NCBI GenBank assembly: GCA_038224615.1
Contig: JBBRFH010000005.1
Span: forward strand, 1 to 33,764
Length of the DNA stretch: 33,764 nucleotides
Source: JBBRFH01 sp038224615
GTDB lineage: Bacteria; Planctomycetota; Phycisphaerae; Tepidisphaerales; Tepidisphaeraceae
Direction: 5' to 3'
Shown: in pieces, positions 7,751 to 16,092 of the stretch
Layout: the number at the start of each line of letters is the position of its first letter
Numbering within the stretch: position 1 is the first letter of the stretch
Notes under the pieces: generated by a model
What the model was told of the DNA's origin: nothing
Seen by the model: the letters and a program-made list of their open reading frames with translations, nothing else
The model's database searches: none
Position numbers and translations under genes: made by a program

Positions 7751-9241
7751 ATGCCCGTTGTAACGTCGTTCATGACGTATCGCTTTGGGACCAATGGTGG
7801 TGTCGCTGTAGAGCGTCTGGAGGCGCGTCAATTGTTGGCCGCCGACGCGTGGTCGCTGCGCGTGAACTTCCAGCCCGAAGCCATCGAGCCGCCGCCTGGG
7901 TATCGGTACGACTACGGGGCGAAGTATGAGCAGCGAGGCAATGGACTTACCTACGGCTGGAACCGCGACAAGCGCGCCGGTGCCGAGGTCGTCAAATCGG
8001 TGTTCGACAACGTGCGCGGCGACACGCGCATCGACATGAATGAAGGCGACACCTGGAGCGCCGCCGTCCCGAGCGATGGCTGGTACAGCGTCCGCGTCCT
8101 CATGGGCGATCCGAACAAGCTCGACGGCGACTATCGCCTTCGCGCCGAGGGCCAATGGCTTGCCAAGGGCAAGCCGTACGATGCGGATCATCCGTTCGTC
8201 GAAGGCATCGAAACCATCCATGTTACCGACGGCAATCTCACGCTCGCTGGCGACAGTGCGGCCAAGCTCAACCGAATCGCATCGGTCAAGATAACCCAGG
8301 TCGATCCGCCGACTGCCTATCGGCAGGGCGCGAATATCGACTGGTCGCGCACGCGCTTCGGTTCGCCGATCGCGCGCGTCGAGGCGAGCGCGGTGCGTCT
8401 GGGCAACCGGATGTACGTCTTCGGCGGTTTCACCAATCCGGATTACACCCAGATCACTCAGCGCGTCGATGTGCTGGATCTGAACACGCTGAAGTGGGGC
8501 CGCCGCGACAACATGCCTGCCCCCGCGACGCACACCGGTGCTGCAACGGACGGCCGATTCATCTACCTCGCCGGCGGGCAGACCGGGCCGCTGCTCACGC
8601 GCACCGGCACCGACCAGGTTTGGCGCTACGACCCGATCAACGACACCTGGCAGCGATTCGGCAAACTCCCCGCGATCCGCTTCGGCGCGCTGATGGCGAA
8701 TCTGAACGGCAAGCTGCACCTGATGGGCGGCGACGACGAGAGTCGCGTGACTTCGCAGGCGACTCACTGGGTGCTTGATCTCGCGAATCCGGCGGCGGGC
8801 TGGACAGACGCCGCCCCGCTGCCCGAGGCGACGGACCATCACAGCGTCATCGTGGTCAACGATCACCTCTACGTCGTCGGCGGTGAGTTCGACCACGGGA
8901 CGAGTTACCTCGTCAGCCGCAGTTTGTACGAGTACGTCGAGCGCATCGACGGCTGGAATAAGCTGGCCGATCAACCCGTCGCCGCCAGCCACGCCGAAGC
9001 CAACACAGTCACCGATGGCAAGCGCATCTTCGTCCTCGCCGGCCAGGGCGCGGCGCAGCAGATCATCGCCGACGTCCGAAGCTACAACATCGCCACCGGC
9101 GAATGGGAAGTGCATTCTTCGCTCCCGACCGGTCGCAAAGGCGGCATCAGTTGGATCGACGGAAACCGCCTCTATTACCTCAACGGCGACGACAACCGCA
9201 ACGGCCAGCCGACCTGGGGCTATGTGGGGGTCATCGGATGA
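7751..9241 (+). CDS. Exported Kelch-repeat protein with LExR-xLL N-terminal motif
   Basis: A 496-residue predicted extracellular protein. Near the N-terminus VERLEARQLLAAD (about 20-32) matches the LExR-xLL motif seen at the start of many large exported planctomycete proteins. Residues about 33-200 form an uncharacterised beta-rich module, possibly carbohydrate-binding, with a GDTWSAAVPSDGWYSVRVLMGD segment. From about 205 to the end, repeated units such as NRMYVFGGF, RFIYLAGGQ, GKLHLMGGDD, DHLYVVGGE and KRIFVLAGQ mark a Kelch beta-propeller of five to six blades. The frame is open upstream to 7604, but ATG 7751 gives the usual short distance to the motif; ATG 7772 is an alternative. No clear ribosome binding site precedes either. 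It overlaps the next ORF by ATGA. The biological role is unknown. Confidence 0.82.
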   Translation: MPVVTSFMTYRFGTNGGVAVERLEARQLLAADAWSLRVNFQPEAIEPPPGYRYDYGAKYEQRGNGLTYGWNRDKRAGAEVVKSVFDNVRGDTRIDMNEGDTWSAAVPSDGWYSVRVLMGDPNKLDGDYRLRAEGQWLAKGKPYDADHPFVEGIETIHVTDGNLTLAGDSAAKLNRIASVKITQVDPPTAYRQGANIDWSRTRFGSPIARVEASAVRLGNRMYVFGGFTNPDYTQITQRVDVLDLNTLKWGRRDNMPAPATHTGAATDGRFIYLAGGQTGPLLTRTGTDQVWRYDPINDTWQRFGKLPAIRFGALMANLNGKLHLMGGDDESRVTSQATHWVLDLANPAAGWTDAAPLPEATDHHSVIVVNDHLYVVGGEFDHGTSYLVSRSLYEYVERIDGWNKLADQPVAASHAEANTVTDGKRIFVLAGQGAAQQIIADVRSYNIATGEWEVHSSLPTGRKGGISWIDGNRLYYLNGDDNRNGQPTWGYVGVIG

Positions 9242-9768
9242 CTCTTCACCCCCGCCGCATCCTCGGCCGAATCGTTTATCACGCGCTACTGCCGCTCGAC
9301 GACCTGCTCCGCGGTCGGCTGTTCGACGGCTTCGATTGCTTGGAGCGGCGGCTCACGCAACTGCTCAATCTCGTTTGCTTGTACTTCACGGAGCATGCCC
9401 CGGCCGCTCGCGATGGTGAGAATCCTCCGCGTAGGAAGCCGAAGAATTCGGCCTTGCTCGCCCCCGCCTGCGTCGAGCCGTCCCAGTCAATTGACCTCTC
9501 GAAGTTGCCACGGCTCGAAGGTTTCGTGGGCTTCAAGCCGGCCGGCAACGTCATCGAGGACGCGGGCGAACTGCTCGAGGAAATCCGCGGTCCCCGCCTC
9601 GGTCGAGAAGGCAACGGCGATCTCGGAATCGTGCGCCTGACCTCGCCGCGGGCGATGGCGATCCAAGCGCTCGCGCACGCAGCCCAGATAGGCCTTGCAG
9701 CATCGTCGCGCCGTCATCGCAGCCTTCATCGCCACTCCCCGACGCGCCTTACGCGTCGTAGAAGGTGA
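9238..9768 (+). CDS. Unknown protein, translationally coupled to the Kelch gene (uncertain)
   Basis: The ATG at 9238 overlaps the Kelch stop codon (ATGA), suggesting coupled translation. The frame encodes 176 residues with no recognisable domain. Residues 1-140 have plausible composition and GC3-rich codons, including LEGFVGFKPAGNVIEDAGELLEEIRG, whereas the last 25 residues turn into Arg/His-rich low complexity and run 20 bp into the end of the convergent GH88 gene. An antisense frame at 9487-9735 (82 codons, 13 bp after the GH88 stop, containing DSEIAVAFSTEAGTADFLEQ) looks about equally protein-like, so the right half could instead be a small minus-strand gene. Only one of the two is likely to be real there. 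Confidence 0.45.
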   Translation: MTLHPRRILGRIVYHALLPLDDLLRGRLFDGFDCLERRLTQLLNLVCLYFTEHAPAARDGENPPRRKPKNSALLAPACVEPSQSIDLSKLPRLEGFVGFKPAGNVIEDAGELLEEIRGPRLGREGNGDLGIVRLTSPRAMAIQALAHAAQIGLAASSRRHRSLHRHSPTRLTRRRR

Positions 9769-11152
9769 GATACTTTCCTTCGCTCATTCGGCTCACCAGC
9801 GCGCACAGTTCGAGCAGGTGATAGTCGCCCCACATGCTCGATTCGCCCACCGGCACCTTGCGGCCGGGCGGCACGTAGTCCCAGCCGTTGGGCTGATGGT
9901 AGACATTGTGCAGCAGCAGGCCCTGGTGCTTGAGCGATGTGCTGAGGTACGGCGTCTGCGTCAGCACGTTGGCGATCGTCAGCCCCGCCTGTAAATACTT
10001 CTTTCCCGCAGTCTTGCCGAGATAATTGCCGAGTCGGATCAGCCCCTGCGCCGCGATCGCGCTGGCCGAGGCGTCGACGGGCTCTTCATCCTGCTCCAAG
10101 TCGGCGGGCTTCGATTTCCAATCGCCCAGCTTGTGCAGATTGGGCGCGCCGTCGTCCCAGTAAGTGATGCCGTCGGCACAGGAGACGTCGTCGATGTAGT
10201 GATCGCACGTCGCCCGCGCCGCTGCCTCGTAGACGGCAACGACGTCCTTCTTCTTCAGGCCGACGCTCGCCTCGAACACCTTGCTGTCGATCGCCTTGAA
10301 GAACTCCAGCTCCTCGGCGTACCCGAGCATCGCCCACGCCAGCCCGCGCGTCCATGTGCTGAACGGCGAGTACCCCTGCTGCGTGCTGCGACAGCGGAAG
10401 ACGCCGTCGGTGCGATTGAAGATCGCCTCGTGCGCCGTCCTGCCCCGCACGTCATACGTGTGCCCCGATCCGCCGTGGAAGAGAATGTGCTGGCTGGTCG
10501 TCAGCCCGTGCAGCACCGATCGCTTCAGCAGGTCGGCCTTGCGGTCGTTCTCGTGCATCAGGCGATGCCCGAGCTGCCACGCGACGCCCAGGATGCGGAT
10601 GGTCCGCATGGTGTCGACGAACAGCGAGTGCGGGCCGTTGAAGCTGTAGACGTACCCCAGCGCCGTGGTGTTGCCCGAGCGCGGGTCGGGCTTGTCTGGC
10701 CGCACGCCCTGCCACCGCGCCGCCTGCACCGCGCCCGACGCCTTGATCGCCAGCTCATAAAAGTGGTTCTCCCACTCGTTGGCGGCGATCTTCCCCTCGC
10801 GCATCAGCCGGCGGAGGTTGCCGTACGTGCTGAGGTTGTTGAACCCGTGATCGTGTACGCCGATGTGCGTCACGTGCGATGCCATCCGCTCCAGCGTCTT
10901 GCGCCGGCCGATCTCCAAGAGCTTCTTCTCGCCGGTATGGTCGAACGCCAGGATCGCGTTGCCGTACATGAACCCCTCGGTCCACTCGGTCCACCCCCGC
11001 GAGGTATACTGCCCCGCCACGGTAAACACCGGCGTCCCCTTGCTCGAATCCCACGCCCGGTCGAGCGCGATGCTCTTCTTCGCGGCGAGGTCAAAAACAG
11101 CGTCAATCTGCCCGGAAAGGTCAGCGGCCTTCAGCGCGGTATTGGTCTTCAT
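9749..11152 (-). CDS. Unsaturated glycuronyl hydrolase-like protein, family GH88
   Basis: A 467-residue (alpha/alpha)6-barrel enzyme. GH88 proteins hydrate and release the unsaturated uronic acid left at the non-reducing end by polysaccharide lyases. Family landmarks in order: WTEGFMYG (55-62), Asp101 in HDHGF, Asp180 in LFVDTMRTIRIL (matching the second catalytic Asp of unsaturated glucuronyl hydrolases), QGYSPFSTWTRGLAW (259-273), DASASAIAAQGL (360-371) and GESSMWGDYHLLE (436-448). There is no signal peptide from ATG 11152; the frame is open upstream to 11287, but that extension is repeat DNA without conserved features. A TAAAAT box lies 11 nt before the ATG. It stands alone on its strand, convergent with the Kelch unit. 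Substrate (pectin, ulvan or glycosaminoglycan type) cannot be decided from sequence. Confidence 0.9.
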   Translation of the reverse strand: MKTNTALKAADLSGQIDAVFDLAAKKSIALDRAWDSSKGTPVFTVAGQYTSRGWTEWTEGFMYGNAILAFDHTGEKKLLEIGRRKTLERMASHVTHIGVHDHGFNNLSTYGNLRRLMREGKIAANEWENHFYELAIKASGAVQAARWQGVRPDKPDPRSGNTTALGYVYSFNGPHSLFVDTMRTIRILGVAWQLGHRLMHENDRKADLLKRSVLHGLTTSQHILFHGGSGHTYDVRGRTAHEAIFNRTDGVFRCRSTQQGYSPFSTWTRGLAWAMLGYAEELEFFKAIDSKVFEASVGLKKKDVVAVYEAAARATCDHYIDDVSCADGITYWDDGAPNLHKLGDWKSKPADLEQDEEPVDASASAIAAQGLIRLGNYLGKTAGKKYLQAGLTIANVLTQTPYLSTSLKHQGLLLHNVYHQPNGWDYVPPGRKVPVGESSMWGDYHLLELCALVSRMSEGKYLTFYDA

Positions 11153-11413
11153 AAGAACGGCGAATTTTACAGCGACAGCGGGAAATGGGTAGCGTTGCCA
11201 TTGCTGGAGAGATTTGCAATTTGCGACTGGCGATTCCGTTTCGCAATCGGCGATTGAGGTTCTTGAATCACAGCTTTCAATGCACATCTATCAAGGTAAC
11301 AAGACGAAATGCGACCCACGAATCTGCACGAATTCACACGAATGTAGCAATGAGTCCATTCTGCTGATCGTAGTCGTGAAGATTCGTGAAAATTCGTGGA
11401 CAAGTCTTCTTGA
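11153..11413. other. Intergenic region with a CACGAAT inverted repeat
   Basis: No gene is supported. At about 11209-11265 GCGATT and CGCAATC units recur (ttgcgactggcgattccg, cgcaatcggcgattgagg), resembling a degenerate repeat. A CACGAAT palindrome follows at 11316-11399. Confidence 0.45.
11316..11399. repeat. CACGAAT-family inverted repeat
   Basis: The left arm 11316-11343 (CCACGAAT, GCACGAAT and ACACGAAT units) pairs imperfectly with the right arm 11374-11399 (TCGTGAAG, TTCGTGAAA and TTCGTGG), about 20 of 26 positions, around a loop of about 30 nt. It belongs to the same family as the elements at 2641-2840 and 20181-20446. Confidence 0.65.
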
Positions 11414-11605
11414 GTGTTACTGAGTTTATTCAACGGGCTCAATCGGCACTGGGCAAATCGCTGCGGCTCGCTGGGTGTGATCCTGCCGATCGGGTGCGTG
11501 CTGCGGCCGTGCTCGATCGCGCCGATGCTCTGGCGGAAGCGCCGCAAGCCGACGCCGCGCGGCGTCCCCGTCGACCCCGCACCGCCTGCGGCAAACGGGG
11601 TCTGA
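11414..11605 (+). CDS. Small hypothetical protein (weak)
   Basis: A GTG-started frame of 63 codons. The first 40 residues include a hydrophobic stretch with several Cys (GVILPIGCVLRPCSIAPML), followed by a basic KRRK and a Pro-rich tail. Codons are GC3-rich and consistent with the genome. There is no clear ribosome binding site and the start lies at the edge of repeat DNA. It could be a short membrane peptide, a gene remnant or chance. No homologue is recognised. Confidence 0.28.
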   Translation: MLLSLFNGLNRHWANRCGSLGVILPIGCVLRPCSIAPMLWRKRRKPTPRGVPVDPAPPAANGV

Positions 11606-11708
11606 TCGTGAATAACGAGGCACACAAACCGACGAAGCGTCCGCAGATCACATTGAAGTGACCGCGGCCGACCAAGCCCGTCCATGTGTTGCGAAAGACG
11701 GGATGACA

Positions 11709-11759
11709 GGTGACATTTTTATCGCGTCGGAGCGGGTGACACTTGAATCGCGTCGCAAC
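11709..11759. repeat. Two imperfect direct repeats of GGTGACA...ATCGCGTCG
   Basis: GGTGACA followed by T-rich bases and ATCGCGTCG occurs at 11709 and again at 11735, a 26-bp period. The sequence GGTGACATTTTTATC resembles terminal repeats of some IS481/IS630-type insertion sequences, but there is no transposase in the window. It lies in the 211-bp gap before the S55-like gene, which otherwise holds nothing recognisable. Confidence 0.4.
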
Positions 11760-11816
11760 AGCTCCATCACGCCTCCCGGGTAGCCATTTCCCATCCGGCT
11801 GATTACGCTGCCTGCC

Positions 11817-13784
11817 ATGCGTTGTGCCGCCCTCTTGCCTGCTTTGCTGATGTGCTGTTCGTGTGCCGTCCGTGCCGACAGTGCGGCCAAAGCCGGTGCA
11901 GAGCCGGCGTCGCTCTTTGATCCGGCGCGGCACATGCACGTCAGCGAAGTCGAACCCGGGATGACCGGCTATGGGCTCTCGGTCTTCAGCGGCACGAAGA
12001 TCGAGCGGTTCGATGTCGAAGTCATTTCGGTCCTCAAGAACCAGATGGGCGCCAGGCACGACATCGTGCTCATCCGTTGCAAGGGACAAAACCTCGAGCA
12101 CAGCGGCGCGGTGGCGGGCATGAGCGGGTCGCCGATTTTCCTGATCGACAAGCAGAGACGCGAGCGGATGATCGGGGCGTTCGCGCTGGGATGGGAGTTC
12201 ACCAAAGACCCGATCGCAGGCGTGCGCCCGATCGAGGAGATGCTGCAGGTGCCGACAATGAAGCGGGAGGTCGATGTCGCCAAGCCGCAGACCACTGCCC
12301 GGCGATGGGACGCGCTGCCGACAATCCTGGCAGTGCTCAAGCCAGAGGCGCCGCAGGCGATCAACGTTGCAGCGCCGGTAGATCGTGCGCCGCAGCTCAA
12401 GCGGTTGTCGTTGCCGCTGGTTGCCTCCGGCGTGTCGACGCGATTCCTCGACACCATGAAGCCGCGCATCGACCATGATTTCGCCGGCTTCACACTCCTG
12501 CAAGGCGGCGGCGCCGGAGCCCCGGCGACCGCGCCGAGCGACGCCAAACTGCAGCCCGGCGCGGCGATCGGCATCCCGATCATCAGCGGCGATCTTGACC
12601 TCGCTGCCATCGGAACCGTCACCGAAGTTCTCGGCGACCGCGTCTTCGCCTTCGGGCATGAGTTCAACGCCGAGGGCGCTGTCGATCTGCCGATGGGTGT
12701 GGGGTTCGTTCATACGGTCATCCCGAATGAGTCCATGAGCTTCAAGCTCGGAGCGCTGCTGCACGTCGACGGCGCGATCCACAGCGATGAATCGGTCGCG
12801 ATCGCCGGCCTACTCGGCAAGGCACCGGCGATGATCCCGATCGAACTCTCCGTCACCGGCCCGCAACGGACGGCGGCGCAGGCGTACAAGTTCCGTGTCG
12901 TTCGCCATCCGAAGTTCACCCCCATTGGCTGCAGCATGGCGATCTCCGCGGCCGTCATGGGCCAGAGCCAACTGCCCCAGGAATTCACCATCGACTACAA
13001 CCTGTCGATCGAGTTCGAGAACGGCCAGAAGCTCGATCTCGCCAATACCTCGACCAGCCTTACGCAGGCGATGGAGATTGCCCGCGATCTCTCGGTCCCG
13101 ATGCAGTTGGGCATGGAGAACCCCTTCGCGCAAACCTACGTCAAGCGCATCACCGGCAGGCTGTCGGTCGAGCCGTCCGCCAAGGTGGCGATCATCGAAA
13201 CCATCCAGCCGGCCAAGAGCGTCTACAAGCCCGGCGAAACCGTGCGCGTCTTCGTAACGGCGCGCCCGTGGAAGGGCCAATCGCTCACCCGCCCCGCCGA
13301 CTTCAAACTCCCCACCGATCTGCCCGACGGCCAGTACGCGTTGACGGTCGGCGACGCGGCGCGTCACGTCATGGACCAGACCCGCTACACGCCCTATCGC
13401 TTCACCGCTAACAATCTCGACGATGTTTTTGCGGTCGCACGCGAACTGACTTCATCGAACTCGCGGACGCTGTACATGCGGCTGGCGACGCAGCAGGAAG
13501 GGCTCTCCGTCGGCCGCACCGCGCTGCCGAAACTGCCCGAGTCTAAGCGCCGTGTGCTGGGTCAGCCCGGCCGGCCCGACGTGCTGCAATACACGCCGAG
13601 CTACACATCCGAGACCGCCTGGGATATGCCCATCGCCGGCTCGGTTGATCTCGAGATCATCGTCGCCCGCGACCCGTCAAAGGCCCGTCGCCCGGCATCC
13701 AGCGAGATGCCGCCGATCATTGCCGCAGATGCGCCGCAACAAGCACCGCATCCGCGACAACCGCCCACAGAGCACGCCCACTGA
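11817..13784 (+). CDS. Exported SpoIVB/peptidase S55-like protein
   Basis: A 655-residue protein with a Sec signal peptide (hydrophobic 5-16, probable cleavage after CAVRA at residue 20). Residues about 40-145 contain VEPGMTGYGLSVFSGT, FDVEVISVLKN, the serine-protease-like GMSGSPIF (Ser103) and DPIAGVRPIEEML. Residues about 255-330 contain GTVTEVLGDRVFAFGHEF (His281) and HTVIPNESMSFKLGA. These are the two halves of the S55 family: the Ser motif, and a GIGTL...GALGH-like His motif. In Bacillus SpoIVB, as I recall, the His comes first, so the order here is swapped. Residues 330-655 form a beta-rich tail with a Pro-rich end. Such proteins occur widely in non-sporulating planctomycetes and acidobacteria; the substrate is unknown. 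TACGCT lies 7 nt before the ATG. Confidence 0.8.
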   Translation: MRCAALLPALLMCCSCAVRADSAAKAGAEPASLFDPARHMHVSEVEPGMTGYGLSVFSGTKIERFDVEVISVLKNQMGARHDIVLIRCKGQNLEHSGAVAGMSGSPIFLIDKQRRERMIGAFALGWEFTKDPIAGVRPIEEMLQVPTMKREVDVAKPQTTARRWDALPTILAVLKPEAPQAINVAAPVDRAPQLKRLSLPLVASGVSTRFLDTMKPRIDHDFAGFTLLQGGGAGAPATAPSDAKLQPGAAIGIPIISGDLDLAAIGTVTEVLGDRVFAFGHEFNAEGAVDLPMGVGFVHTVIPNESMSFKLGALLHVDGAIHSDESVAIAGLLGKAPAMIPIELSVTGPQRTAAQAYKFRVVRHPKFTPIGCSMAISAAVMGQSQLPQEFTIDYNLSIEFENGQKLDLANTSTSLTQAMEIARDLSVPMQLGMENPFAQTYVKRITGRLSVEPSAKVAIIETIQPAKSVYKPGETVRVFVTARPWKGQSLTRPADFKLPTDLPDGQYALTVGDAARHVMDQTRYTPYRFTANNLDDVFAVARELTSSNSRTLYMRLATQQEGLSVGRTALPKLPESKRRVLGQPGRPDVLQYTPSYTSETAWDMPIAGSVDLEIIVARDPSKARRPASSEMPPIIAADAPQQAPHPRQPPTEHAH

Positions 13785-13794
13785 TTTGGTACGG

Positions 13795-13853
13795 TGGGCA
13801 TCCTGCCCACAGCATGGGCTGAGCGTGGGCTGAGCGTGGGCATCCTGCCCACA
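13795..13853. repeat. Two GTGGGCA-TCC-TGCCCAC palindromes flanking an 11-bp tandem repeat
   Basis: Identical 17-bp palindromes lie at 13795-13811 and 13837-13853 in the 80-bp gap between the convergent S55-like and ilvD genes. Between them TGGGCTGAGCG is repeated in tandem from 13816 (two copies plus TGGGC). A longer version of the same palindrome is at 22118-22138, also between converging genes. They may act as bidirectional transcription stops. Confidence 0.7.
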
Positions 13854-13864
13854 CTACCCAGCAA

Positions 13865-15535
13865 TCAGTGCGTCACCGCGCCGTAGCGGGCCGGGCCGAC
13901 GAGCTTGGCGTATTTCGCGAGCACGCCGTTGGGGTACGCGCCCTTCGGGGCTGTCCACAGCGCCTTGCGGCGGGCGAGTTCGGCGTCGCTCACTTCGAGC
14001 GTGATCGTGCCCTTCTCGGCGTTGACGTCGATGATGTCGCCGTTCTGCACGAGCGCGATCGGCCCGCCCACTTGCGCTTCAGGGCCGACATGACCGATGC
14101 TCAGCCCGCGTGTGCCGCCGCTGAATCGGCCGTCGGTGATGAGGCAGACTTCGTAGCCGAGTCCCTGCCCGTAGATCGCCGCGGTCGTGGCAAGCATCTC
14201 ACGCATGCCCGGGCCGCCCTTGGGGCCTTCGTAGCGGATGACGACGACGTCGCCTTTGACGATCTGCTGTGCCTGCACCGCCGCCATGGCGGCCTGTTCG
14301 CCGTCGAACACTTTCACCGGGCCGCGGTGCTTGAGGTTCTTCACGCCCGCGACCTTGATCACGCAGCCTTCGGGCGAGAAGTTGCCCTTGAGCAGCTTCA
14401 ATCCGCCGGTCGCGCGGATCGGCTTGTTCACCGGCAGGATGACGTCCTGCTCCGGGCCGGGCACTTTGATGTCCTTGAGGTTCTCCGCCTGGGTCTTGCC
14501 GGTCACGGTGAGGCAGTCGCCGTGCAGCAGGCCCGCGTCGAGCAGCGCCTTCATGATCGCCGGCGCGCCGCCGACCTTATAGATGTCGTACGCGGTGTAC
14601 TTTCCGCCGGGCATCAGGTCGACGAAGTGTGGCGTGCGCTGGCAGATCGCGTCGATCTCCTCCAGCGTTAGTTCAAATCCCGCCTCGTGCGCCAACGCCG
14701 GCAGGTGCAGGAAGATGTTGGTCGATCCGCCCGTACACGCGCCGATGGCGATGGCGTTCTCGAACGCCTTGCGGGTGAGGATCTGCCTTGCGGTGATGCC
14801 CTTGGCGATGAGATTCATGACGGCTTTGCCCGATTCGACCGCCGCCTGGTCGCGGGCGACTTCGATCGCCGGCGGCGAGCCCGATCCGGGCAGCGCCATG
14901 CCCAGCGCCTCGGCGACGCACGCCATCGTGTTGGCGGTGAACTGCCCGCCGCAGCTTCCCGCGGTCGGACAGGCGTTGCATTCCAGTTCGTACAGCTCTT
15001 CATCGGTCATCTTGCCGACCGCGTTGGCACCGACGCCTTCGTAGACATCGACGATCGTCACGTCCCGGCCCTGGAACTTGCCCGGCATGATCGTCCCGCC
15101 GTAGACGAACACGCTCGGCACATCCAGCCGCGCCATCGCCATCAACGTACCGGGCAGACTCTTGTCACAACCCGCCAGACCCACCAGCGCATCGTATCCA
15201 TGCGCCCGGCACATCAGCTCGATGGAGTCGGCGATCACCTCGCGACTCACCAGCGACGCCTTCATCCCTTCGTGGCCCATCGCGATGCCGTCGCTGACGG
15301 CGATCGACACAAACTCCCGCGCCGTCCCGCCGGCGTCCTGCACGCCCTGCTTGGCGGCCTTGGCCTGCCGGTCGAGCGTGATGTTGCACGGCGTGGCTTC
15401 GTTCCAGGTGCTCGCCACACCCACCCACGGACGATAGATGTCTTCATCCTTGAGGCCCATCGCGCGAAAAAAAGCGCGTTGCGGGGCGCGTTCACGGCCA
15501 TCGGTCACGATCGAACTGTGCGGGCGGGGGTTCAT
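13865..15535 (-). CDS. ilvD: Dihydroxy-acid dehydratase
   Basis: A 556-residue Fe-S enzyme that dehydrates 2,3-dihydroxy-isovalerate and its methylvalerate homologue, the penultimate step of valine and isoleucine synthesis. The three conserved cysteines for a [2Fe-2S] cluster can be placed: Cys50 in TPCNI, Cys123 in AGCDKS (Lys124 follows, the Mg-ligand lysine) and Cys195 in PTAGSCGGQFTANTM. The C-terminal ITDGRFSGGTRGLSIGHVGPEA signature is intact. The frame stays open 99 codons upstream, but ATG 15535 starts the conserved MNPRPHSS and has GGAG 8 nt before it. The promoter candidate TTGAAG-16-TACGAT (15603-15576) lies between these, so the upstream extension is not translated. No other ilv gene is adjacent. 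Confidence 0.97.
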   Translation of the reverse strand: MNPRPHSSIVTDGRERAPQRAFFRAMGLKDEDIYRPWVGVASTWNEATPCNITLDRQAKAAKQGVQDAGGTAREFVSIAVSDGIAMGHEGMKASLVSREVIADSIELMCRAHGYDALVGLAGCDKSLPGTLMAMARLDVPSVFVYGGTIMPGKFQGRDVTIVDVYEGVGANAVGKMTDEELYELECNACPTAGSCGGQFTANTMACVAEALGMALPGSGSPPAIEVARDQAAVESGKAVMNLIAKGITARQILTRKAFENAIAIGACTGGSTNIFLHLPALAHEAGFELTLEEIDAICQRTPHFVDLMPGGKYTAYDIYKVGGAPAIMKALLDAGLLHGDCLTVTGKTQAENLKDIKVPGPEQDVILPVNKPIRATGGLKLLKGNFSPEGCVIKVAGVKNLKHRGPVKVFDGEQAAMAAVQAQQIVKGDVVVIRYEGPKGGPGMREMLATTAAIYGQGLGYEVCLITDGRFSGGTRGLSIGHVGPEAQVGGPIALVQNGDIIDVNAEKGTITLEVSDAELARRKALWTAPKGAYPNGVLAKYAKLVGPARYGAVTH

Positions 15536-15575
15536 GTAGTTAGCTCCATATCCTTCAGGTTTTAGCGAGCCGCAT

Positions 15576-15603
15576 ATCGTATGCGATCGCCGGGCTTCTT
15601 CAA
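15576..15603 (-). promoter_or_regulatory. Candidate ilvD promoter
   Basis: On the minus strand TTGAAG (15603-15598), 16 nt, TACGAT (15581-15576). The predicted start is about 35 nt before the ATG, leaving a short leader with GGAG. The -10 region sits within GCATATCGTATGC, itself an inverted repeat (GCATA/TATGC). Confidence 0.5.
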
Positions 15604-15715
15604 CGCCGACAACTCGCCGCGGCCGGTGATACATTGTGATACATTCGCTTCCCCCTCCACACGGCCATCCCCCGCAGCCAGCACGATTTACAGAATTGCA
15701 CGCGATGCACACCCC

Positions 15716-15742
15716 TGTGACAGGTGATGCATCACTGTCACA
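15716..15742. promoter_or_regulatory. 27-bp palindrome upstream of ilvD, possible operator
   Basis: TGTGACA and TGTCACA flank the perfect 12-bp palindrome GTGATGCATCAC, with one unpaired G. The symmetry and the size of two or three half-sites suit a dimeric regulator. It is about 110 bp upstream of the predicted ilvD -35 box, so a role in ilvD control is only a guess. Confidence 0.4.
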
Positions 15743-15803
15743 TCGGCCGTCAGGCACTCGCCGAAAGTGGGCGCGCAGTGGGTCCATCCATAAGTACACC
15801 GCT

Positions 15804-15833
15804 GTTGCGCGATTCCGGGGTGAATCGCGCAAC
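15804..15833. repeat. Perfect 12-bp inverted repeat GTTGCGCGATTC
   Basis: GTTGCGCGATTC and its exact complement flank a 6-nt CGGGGT loop. The half-site GTTGCGCGATT recurs at 15892-15902 and there runs straight into TTTTTTG, giving a terminator-like end on the plus strand. The set could be operator sites or the ends of a short transcript. Confidence 0.5.
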
Positions 15834-16092
15834 GCGCACTCGATTTGTCGTTAGAAAGCGCACCGGAAAAATTTGGATTTGCCCCGCGAGGCGTTGCGCG
15901 ATTTTTTGAATCATCGGACGGACATTTCTGCGCCCGGTGCGCCAATCGCGGGGCTCACGCGCGCCTCCGCGTCGGCTCGCGACCGGTATTTGCCGCGAAG
16001 GCGCAAGCGACGCCGCTATACACGTCCGTGCGCCACGTTAATGCGCAACGTTCGAGCGGCGGAAGTCTGGTCGCCCCGCGATCGATGCCGGT

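Noticed and set aside
9487..9735. 82-codon minus-strand ORF after GH88 listed as a separate gene
   Set aside because: Plausible, but it conflicts with the coupled plus-strand ORF; recorded as an alternative rather than annotated twice.
11439..12782. 447-codon minus-strand frame across the S55-like gene start
   Set aside because: It overlaps the conserved part of the S55-like protein and has Arg/Asp/His-rich composition typical of an antisense frame.
13865..15832. 655-codon reading of ilvD starting at 15832
   Set aside because: The extra 99 codons show no similarity to IlvD, contain the promoter candidate and precede a good ribosome binding site at ATG 15535.
15536..15832. Leader-peptide attenuator for ilvD
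   Set aside because: No run of Val, Leu or Ile codons in a short frame followed by alternative hairpins was found.
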